DNA from: Chitinophagales bacterium
GTDB taxonomy: Bacteria; Bacteroidota; Bacteroidia; Chitinophagales; Saprospiraceae
Length of the DNA: 64,000 bases
Assembly (NCBI GenBank): GCA_013298955.1
Contig: JAAFJT010000008.1
Span: 1-64,000, forward strand
Reading direction: 5' to 3'
Shown here: positions 57,565 through 64,000 of the stretch, in pieces
How the letters are laid out: each line of letters starts with the position of its first letter
How positions within the stretch are numbered: position 1 is the stretch's first letter
Made by a program: the position numbers and the translations under genes
The notes under the pieces: generated by a model
Seen by the model: the letters and a program-made list of their open reading frames with translations, nothing else
What the model was told of the DNA's origin: nothing
Database searches by the model: none

Positions 57565-59529
57565 TCAAAATTTATCCAAATGAATCAATGCTCGTATCAC
57601 AATATCTACATCACGCCAAACATCATAATCTTTTGCATATAAAAAATCAATTCTTTGTATGGTGGGTTGATTCAATGGTTTATCGCGGGCGAGTCCATCA
57701 GAAGGTGTATAAATACCCGGTTTCAATCGGGGCAATTGATTGGGATAAACGGCGTAACCAACCCATGTTTTGCGCCCGAACAAAATTTGAATACTATTTG
57801 TTAAAAACGATTTTTTATTTTTTATAAACCAAATTATAATTGGGAATAGCACCAAAAAACAAATAGATAAACTGATGTCTAATAATCGTTTATTGCGCCG
57901 ATGTGCGGTTGTATCAATTTTAAATTGGATGTCAATGGTATAAACAGCTCCTGCGGTATTTTTATCACTGCTACCAATAATGCTTAAACTTTCCTCTGGC
58001 AAGATTTTATATTCAATGCTCGAACCCAAAGTCGTCATTTTTGCCATCATATCATTGGCTAAAACATCTTTTGAGCAAAATATAATTTCGTTTATTTTGT
58101 AAATTCTGACAATTTCATCCAATTGCGCCAAACTGCCGAGACAGTGGCGGTGGTCGATTTCTAATTCATTGGGTTCAACCCGACCAATGAAATTTTTAAA
58201 AACTTGTGCTTGATGAAGCAAGTTTTGAGCGCGTTCCGTCTCGGCAACAGAACCAATAATTGCCAAATTTTGAATGGTTTCAACCCCGATTTTAAAGTTT
58301 TTATATTGCAAAAAGTGTTTGCAGACGCGCCAAATCCCAATCGCCAAAGCCGTCCAAACGGCACCCAATAAGAGCAACATCCGCGAAACCCGATATTCCA
58401 AAGGCAATAATCCATAAATCGCCGATAAAAAAACCGTTCCCCAAAAAATACCGCGCAAAATCCGTTTCAATGAAACAGGTGAATCATACCCACCACTAAA
58501 ATAAATCGATGTTAACCAACCTATTACATACAATGGAATATTTAAATATAAAAAAGAAGTAGGATAATAATTCGGCATTTGAAAATAGTAATTTGCCCAC
58601 CAATCTTTCAATCCATACATGCCGATAAAAATTAATATCGCATCCGATACAGGCAAAAAAAGTTGTTGAAAGAGGTTGGAAAACAAGGTCAATGCGGCTC
58701 GAAACCATATCGCTCCTTGCATCAGCGCGATGAAAGCAGTGGCTTGATTGCCTTTAAAATGCTTTCGAGCGAAAATCATCATCGCGTTGTAAAACGTTTT
58801 GACATAATTCAAACTCCCTTTTTTGGTGCTTTCTCCTTTGTAATGAATAATCGTCGTATCTGCAAAATAGTAATTTTTAAATCCTTCTAATACAATTCGA
58901 TATGACAAATCAATGTCTTCTCCATACATAAAAAACGCTTCATCCAACAAGCCAATTTTATCCAAAACGCTCTTTCGCATCCACATAAAGGCTCCTGCTA
59001 AAACCTCCACTTCATGGGTTTCGTCAGGGTCGAGATGCCCCAAAGCATAGCGATTGAAACGCGGACTTTTCGGAAAAAGGGCTGCCAAACCAAACGCTTT
59101 GTAAAACGCAACCATCGGCGCGGGAAAACCGCGTTTACTTTCAGGCAAAAACGCGCCTGAACCGTCAATCATTTTCACGCCCAAGCCCCCCGCTTCTGGA
59201 TGCGCATCCATAAAAGCCGTACATTTCGCAAAAGTATCTTCGCGCACTACCGTATCGGGGTTCAATAACAGGATATATGCGCCTTTTGCAACACGCATTG
59301 CCTGATTATTGGCAACCGCAAAACCCGTATTTTGTTTGTTAGCAATCAAAATTGCCTCTGGAAACTTCTCGCGCACCATTTCCACCGAGTCATCTACCGA
59401 ATTATTGTCCACGACGAACACTTCCGTTGACAGGTGCGGAGCCGCTTCTTGGGCGCGTCGAACCGACAATAATGCCTGCTCTAAAAAATAGCGGACATTG
59501 TAATTGACAATGATGATGGAAAGTTTCAT
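57565..59529 (-). CDS. Glycosyltransferase family 2 fused to a C-terminal membrane/sugar-transferase-like region
   Basis: MKLSIIIVNYNVRYFLEQALLSVRRA; LLLNPDTVV; FMYGEDIDLSYRI; C-terminal LFGRKTWVGY; start taken at MKLSIIIVNYN. Confidence 0.88.
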   Translation of the reverse strand: MKLSIIIVNYNVRYFLEQALLSVRRAQEAAPHLSTEVFVVDNNSVDDSVEMVREKFPEAILIANKQNTGFAVANNQAMRVAKGAYILLLNPDTVVREDTFAKCTAFMDAHPEAGGLGVKMIDGSGAFLPESKRGFPAPMVAFYKAFGLAALFPKSPRFNRYALGHLDPDETHEVEVLAGAFMWMRKSVLDKIGLLDEAFFMYGEDIDLSYRIVLEGFKNYYFADTTIIHYKGESTKKGSLNYVKTFYNAMMIFARKHFKGNQATAFIALMQGAIWFRAALTLFSNLFQQLFLPVSDAILIFIGMYGLKDWWANYYFQMPNYYPTSFLYLNIPLYVIGWLTSIYFSGGYDSPVSLKRILRGIFWGTVFLSAIYGLLPLEYRVSRMLLLLGAVWTALAIGIWRVCKHFLQYKNFKIGVETIQNLAIIGSVAETERAQNLLHQAQVFKNFIGRVEPNELEIDHRHCLGSLAQLDEIVRIYKINEIIFCSKDVLANDMMAKMTTLGSSIEYKILPEESLSIIGSSDKNTAGAVYTIDIQFKIDTTAHRRNKRLLDISLSICFLVLFPIIIWFIKNKKSFLTNSIQILFGRKTWVGYAVYPNQLPRLKPGIYTPSDGLARDKPLNQPTIQRIDFLYAKDYDVWRDVDIVIRALIHLDKF

Positions 59530-59557
59530 ATATGATTTCGATAGACGTTTGAGGTTT

Positions 59558-59797
59558 GAATTAGGATTTATAAGATTTGTAGGATTGTTATTATACTTTG
59601 CGGCGAGTGGTTTTGCGATACAATGGGAACGCGGATAACGCGGATTGGGCGAGTTTTCACGGATTTTTTTTGATTTTTGCACTGAATTTCAAAAAAAATC
59701 CGCGCTCATCCGCTTAATCCGCGTCATCCGCGTTCCCATTGTATCGCAAAACCACTCGCCACAAAGTATAACAAGAATCCTACAAATCTTAATTCGA
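59558..59797. repeat. Composite nested palindrome (family R outer, tatactttgcg middle, family G inner)
   Basis: gaattaggatttataagatttgtaggatt...atactttgcggcgagtggttttgcgatacaatggg...cccattgtatcgcaaaaccactcgccacaaagtat...aatcctacaaatcttaattc. Confidence 0.92.
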
Positions 59798-59805
59798 GTC
59801 GTTAT

Positions 59806-60972
59806 TTATGCATGCAAAGGTGCAAAAGTCAAGGGTGTTTCAGGCGTTTCGGCAGGTGTGCGCCCTTGTTCGACGGATAATTTGACATTTGGCAAGTGCG
59901 GCAACACGTATTTTCCAAATAATTCGCATTCCTCCATCAATGGATAACCCGATAAAATGAACGAGCGAATCCCCATATCCATATACCGATTCAACTTTTT
60001 AATAATTTGTTCAGGCGTACCCACTAACGCGCCCCCGCAACCTGACCGCGCTCGACCAATGCCCATCCATAACATCGGTTCTACAAAATCGTCTGGATCC
60101 GCATTTTGGCGAAACGCATCTTGACGCAAAACGCCTGCGGATTTGGAATCCTGTGTCCGATGTTTGAGTTGTTCGGCAACTTTGGCATCGAATTTTGACA
60201 TTAATTGTTTGGTATAAGCCTTCGCTTCTGCCTCCGTTTCGCGCACAATCACATGAATCCGCAACCCAAAATCAATCGTCCGCCCCTGTTTGGCAGCACG
60301 CTCACTCATATCTTGCATGGTCGCGTAAATGCTCTCTTCGGGTTCGGGCCACATCAAAAAAACATCGCAATATTTAGCACAAACTTCTTTGGAACCGGGC
60401 GAAATACCTCCAAAATAAAGCAGGGGTCCGCCATTTTGTTGATAGGATTTTACAGGATTGGATTTCATTTTGAAATTATATATTTCTCCTTGAAAATCAA
60501 TGTAATCTTGCGTCCAAGCCTGCTTTAAAATCTCAATCACTTCACCACATCGTTTGTACCGCAACTCATGATCTTCCTTCAAACCCGGCAAATCCGAATT
60601 GATGATATTGACCGTTAGCCTGCCTTGTAACATATGGTCTAAAGTTGCCAAATGACGCGCTAACATCGGCGGATGAATTTCGCCTGTGCGAATCGCAGCA
60701 AGCATATTAATTTGACTCGTTTGAGACGACATCGCTGCGGCAAAAGGAAGTACTTCTTGTCCAACTACATAAGAAGTGGGCAATAAAATATTTGTAAATC
60801 CTTGCTTATCAGCAAGTTGCATAATGTCTCGGCAGTGTTCGTAACTACTTCGGCGCGTCGGATCTACGGTGCCAAGAAACGCAGTGTCACCACCACAAAG
60901 GTCATCGAACCAAGCCACTTCGCAAATGCGTTTGGTGGTTCGAGCTGGAACGGATTGAATAGGTTCTATCAT
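59806..60972 (-). CDS. LLM-class flavin-dependent monooxygenase (SsuD-like)
   Basis: INMLAAIRTGEIHPPMLARHLATLDHMLQGRLTVNIINSD; GTPEQIIKKLNRYMDMGIRSFILSGYP. Confidence 0.88.
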   Translation of the reverse strand: MIEPIQSVPARTTKRICEVAWFDDLCGGDTAFLGTVDPTRRSSYEHCRDIMQLADKQGFTNILLPTSYVVGQEVLPFAAAMSSQTSQINMLAAIRTGEIHPPMLARHLATLDHMLQGRLTVNIINSDLPGLKEDHELRYKRCGEVIEILKQAWTQDYIDFQGEIYNFKMKSNPVKSYQQNGGPLLYFGGISPGSKEVCAKYCDVFLMWPEPEESIYATMQDMSERAAKQGRTIDFGLRIHVIVRETEAEAKAYTKQLMSKFDAKVAEQLKHRTQDSKSAGVLRQDAFRQNADPDDFVEPMLWMGIGRARSGCGGALVGTPEQIIKKLNRYMDMGIRSFILSGYPLMEECELFGKYVLPHLPNVKLSVEQGRTPAETPETPLTFAPLHA

Positions 60973-60983
60973 GGTTTTATTGA

Positions 60984-61721
60984 TTATTCTACATATATAA
61001 TTTTTCTCAAAAAATGGATGCCCAAAGACAATTCGACCGATACATTCCGAATCGTTTGAGACGGGAGCGTCACCGTCTGCCCATTGCGCTCGTCATATTC
61101 GTTGCGAATTATCACATTTCTGATTTCTGGACTAAAATATTGGCGCGAAATATCGGGGCTAATGCTCAATTCAAGGATGCCTCCGATAAATTCGGATAAG
61201 GGAAAATCCAAGCCGCCACTCAAATATAATCCATAATTGAAATGCTTAACATTCTCAGGCACAGGATATTGAATGTAATAACCTGCATATTGTGCATTCC
61301 CAAGAGAAGTGCCAATCGTGTATTCGCCCCGAATCCCTAAGCCGTAAAACGCATTTTTAATATTTAAAATATCTTTTTGCTTCACACCAACCGTTAAAGC
61401 AACATTTTTAAATTGAAATTCGGTCAAAGTGGCAGGAATGTCCACCGCCGTAAACGTATTGGGGTCAATCCATTTGTACGGACGTGTGCGAATCGCGCTG
61501 CCGCGAATGTGGTAGCCCGCTTGCGCAAAAACCGATAATTTGCCATTCGTCGGCACGGTTTCGACGAATCCAATGCCATGATATTTGTATAAAAGGTTGC
61601 GCTCGCCCTCATTCCAACGCTGATTGCCGACTGAAAGTCCGCCTTTTACACCAAAAACGTAGCTTTGCGCTGATAATTGCAACGCACATAGTGTGATAAA
61701 TAGAATATTTAAAAATTTCAT
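60984..61721 (-). CDS. Outer-membrane beta-barrel protein (PorT-like family)
   Basis: Signal peptide then YVFGVKGGLSVGNQRW; alternating beta pattern. Confidence 0.75.
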   Translation of the reverse strand: MKFLNILFITLCALQLSAQSYVFGVKGGLSVGNQRWNEGERNLLYKYHGIGFVETVPTNGKLSVFAQAGYHIRGSAIRTRPYKWIDPNTFTAVDIPATLTEFQFKNVALTVGVKQKDILNIKNAFYGLGIRGEYTIGTSLGNAQYAGYYIQYPVPENVKHFNYGLYLSGGLDFPLSEFIGGILELSISPDISRQYFSPEIRNVIIRNEYDERNGQTVTLPSQTIRNVSVELSLGIHFLRKIIYVE

Positions 61722-61757
61722 TTAAAATAATAATTTTTAGTTCGTATGGTCTGAAAA

Positions 61758-62435
61758 CTATCTTTTCCGAGCAATCATCAATCCATCCCGCAAAGGCAAC
61801 AAAAGCGTTTCCACACGCGGGTCTTGATGCAACTTTTTGTTGAATTTATCCAAAAATTGAGTATCTTTATCGTGTTGAGCAGGGTCTGTCGTTACTTTTC
61901 CACTCCACAATACATTATCCGCAATGATAATACCACCAGACCGAACTTTATCAATCACTAAATCAAAATACAAAGCATAATCCCGTTTTCCAGCGTCAAT
62001 GAACACTATATCAAACATTTCGTTTAAATCAGGAATCACTTTCAAGGCATTTCCGATGCAAATCTTAACTTTTTGTTCTAATTCAGCCGATTTTACAAAT
62101 TTTTGTATCAAATATTCTAATTCTTCATCTGCCTCAATTGTGTAAATCAAGCCATCCGCCGCCAATCCTTCTGCCAAACAAATCGTGGCATATCCTGTAA
62201 AAGTGCCGATTTCCAAGATGCGGCGCGGGGATATTAATTTGCTCAAAAAACTTAAAAATCGTCCTTGCGCCGCGCCCGATAACATGCGGGGACGCAACGT
62301 TTTCAAATGCGTTTCGCGTTCCAACGCTTGTAAAACAGGGGAAGGCATTTCGGAATGCGCTTCCGCATAATCATACATTTTTTCTACTAAAATATTTAAA
62401 AAATCCATAAATATTGTCTTTAAACTAAAAGACAA
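61758..62435 (-). CDS. O-methyltransferase (class I SAM)
   Basis: RILEIGTFTGYATICLAEGL; FDIVFIDAGKRDYALYFDLV; GGIIIADNVLWSGKV. Confidence 0.93.
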   Translation of the reverse strand: MSFSLKTIFMDFLNILVEKMYDYAEAHSEMPSPVLQALERETHLKTLRPRMLSGAAQGRFLSFLSKLISPRRILEIGTFTGYATICLAEGLAADGLIYTIEADEELEYLIQKFVKSAELEQKVKICIGNALKVIPDLNEMFDIVFIDAGKRDYALYFDLVIDKVRSGGIIIADNVLWSGKVTTDPAQHDKDTQFLDKFNKKLHQDPRVETLLLPLRDGLMIARKR

Positions 62436-62470
62436 AGGTAAAAAAGTTTAGAACAAAAGTAAGTATTTTT

Positions 62471-62810
62471 AAAACACATAGTTCACATAGGGGACATAGA
62501 ACACATAGGGGCAATCTTTTATAAATGCGTTTTTTAAAACACATAGGGGGACATAGAACACATAGGGGCAATCTTTTATAAATGCGTTTTTTAAAACACA
62601 TAGTTCACATAGGGGACATAAAACACATAGGGGCAATCTTTTATAAATGCGTTTTTTAAAACACATAGTTCACATAGGGGACATAGAACACATAGGGACA
62701 ATCTTTTATAAATGCGTTTGTTTTTGAATTTTTACATCCAGCAAACAAACAAACCCATGAAAGATTACCCCTATGTGTTCTATGTACCTCTATGTGAACT
62801 ATGTGTTTTA
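62471..62810. repeat. Family C element with four tandem 57-65 bp units plus an inverted copy
   Basis: aaaacacatag(ttcacata)gggga... starts at 62471, 62536, 62593 and 62658; inverted ctatgtgttctatgtacctctatgtgaactatgtgtttta at 62771-62810. Confidence 0.92.
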
Positions 62811-63980
62811 CAACTCGTCCAAAAAGGATTGATAAAATTTGCAAGATTGCATGCTTTTTGCTCGTACTTTCCCGCCAAAACGCTTTTGCAAATCTTCTAT
62901 ATAAGGATTTTTAAACTTTATTTCATTATCTTTCTCATCTTCTTTAAAATCTTTAGTCGTTAACCGGCGGCAATCTTCTTGGTATATCAAATTATTTTTT
63001 TCACAAATACCTGCCATATAACACGCCGCCGATGCAATTGACGGATTATCGGATTGCATCGCCTTCAAATACCAACTTTTCGCCCGACTACAACTAAAAT
63101 AATCTTCCTTATCGGCTGAAAATGCATATTGTTTCGGAGCCGCATCCGCCCGACCCGACTGATAACTGTAATACGCCGCACCCAAAATGCCCAAACCAGC
63201 TACTACAAACACTGTTTTAAACATTTTTTGCCAAATTAAACCGCCAAACAATGCAATTACGCCTAAAATTGCCAATACTTGTTGCCATATCGGTCGCTCA
63301 TTCGTGCTTGTATTTTCGCTTTGAAATGAATTTTTGACCTTCACTTTCTCAATACCACAATTAGGTGAGTTGGAAGAATAAACCCGACTCATCAACCATG
63401 CTTTTCCATCTTGCGTCATATTGTAATAGACATTGCCCAATAAAAAACAACTTTCAGCTTGTTTTTCCTTATTTTGTGTGGCATCCTTTTTCAAATCAAT
63501 GATTTTTTGAAGCAAATCCGCTTTATTATTGCATTGCAACAAGGTATCATTCAAAGGACTTTTGCTTTCAATCCGCACACCTGTTATAAACGGATTGTTG
63601 GAAAGATAATTTTTATACGGGAAATCCGACCAAAAACTCGTTGGAATCGTCTTGAAAATCGCTAAAGCCTTTTCCAAATCATCATTTAAAAGATAATACG
63701 TTCCATAATAATCCTTGATTTTATCAACAGACCATCCTTTCGGAACACCTTTTGTCTTATGTCGCAACCCACCTATTTTTTCATCATATTCCACATTTTC
63801 ATCATCATAAGACAGTCCATATGGTTTCGGGTCTGATACTAAAAAGGATTCAAACGGGGTCAAACCTACTTTTTTATCCAATAACGCCAGAATCGTTTCA
63901 TAATCTTTGGGCGTTGCCAAACCCATTAATTTGGAATAAAAATTGCCCGCGCCCATATCCAAATGGTGTTTGCTCGTCAA
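62808..63980 (-). CDS. Hypothetical membrane-anchored protein with TPR/Sel1-like helical repeats
   Basis: AESCFLLGNVYYNMTQDGKAW; TM segments VLAILGVIALFGGLIW and TVFVVAGLGILGAAYYSY; may extend past the window. Confidence 0.65.
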   Translation of the reverse strand: MTSKHHLDMGAGNFYSKLMGLATPKDYETILALLDKKVGLTPFESFLVSDPKPYGLSYDDENVEYDEKIGGLRHKTKGVPKGWSVDKIKDYYGTYYLLNDDLEKALAIFKTIPTSFWSDFPYKNYLSNNPFITGVRIESKSPLNDTLLQCNNKADLLQKIIDLKKDATQNKEKQAESCFLLGNVYYNMTQDGKAWLMSRVYSSNSPNCGIEKVKVKNSFQSENTSTNERPIWQQVLAILGVIALFGGLIWQKMFKTVFVVAGLGILGAAYYSYQSGRADAAPKQYAFSADKEDYFSCSRAKSWYLKAMQSDNPSIASAACYMAGICEKNNLIYQEDCRRLTTKDFKEDEKDNEIKFKNPYIEDLQKRFGGKVRAKSMQSCKFYQSFLDEL

Positions 63981-64000
63981 TAAAACACATTTTGTTAAAT

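Noticed and set aside
62471-62700. Possible CRISPR array
   Set aside because: The 57-65 bp units are near-identical throughout; there are no variable spacers.
62469-62963. ORFs 62469..62666, 62656..62844 and 62712..62963
   Set aside because: Translations of the family C tandem repeat (KDCPYVFYVPYVNYVF); not genes.

Overview
This 64 kb window reads as a Bacteroidota chromosome segment, probably Saprospirales-like, which is an inference from gene content. It carries type IX secretion/gliding genes (gldK, gldL, gldM, gldJ, a PorE-like protein), a SusC/SusD pair, a two-permease peptide ABC importer, and housekeeping genes (nadA, lpxK, purN, hemW, arfB, phoH, yicC-type). The most unusual feature is non-coding. 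At least four families of long intergenic palindromes share one construction rule: arms built from degenerate ~9-nt units ending in GGA (cacatAGGA, tgacgcGGA, ttgaaGGA, gaattaGGA). Some are nested inside each other. Several supply the stop codon of the adjacent gene, and one appears to supply the start codon of tgt. A PD-(D/E)XK-like GxxExxY protein sits inside one such array at the left end, next to a frameshifted Rpn-type nuclease remnant. Other leads are two convergent gene pairs with a truncated member (tgt, an alpha/beta hydrolase), gldKLM without an adjacent gldN, a 37-aa membrane ORF coupled to a sodium:solute symporter, and a DUF6932 nucleotidyltransferase-like gene overlapping a small partner ORF. 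I recognised no tRNA, rRNA or CRISPR array. All family calls come from reading the sequence; no searches were run.
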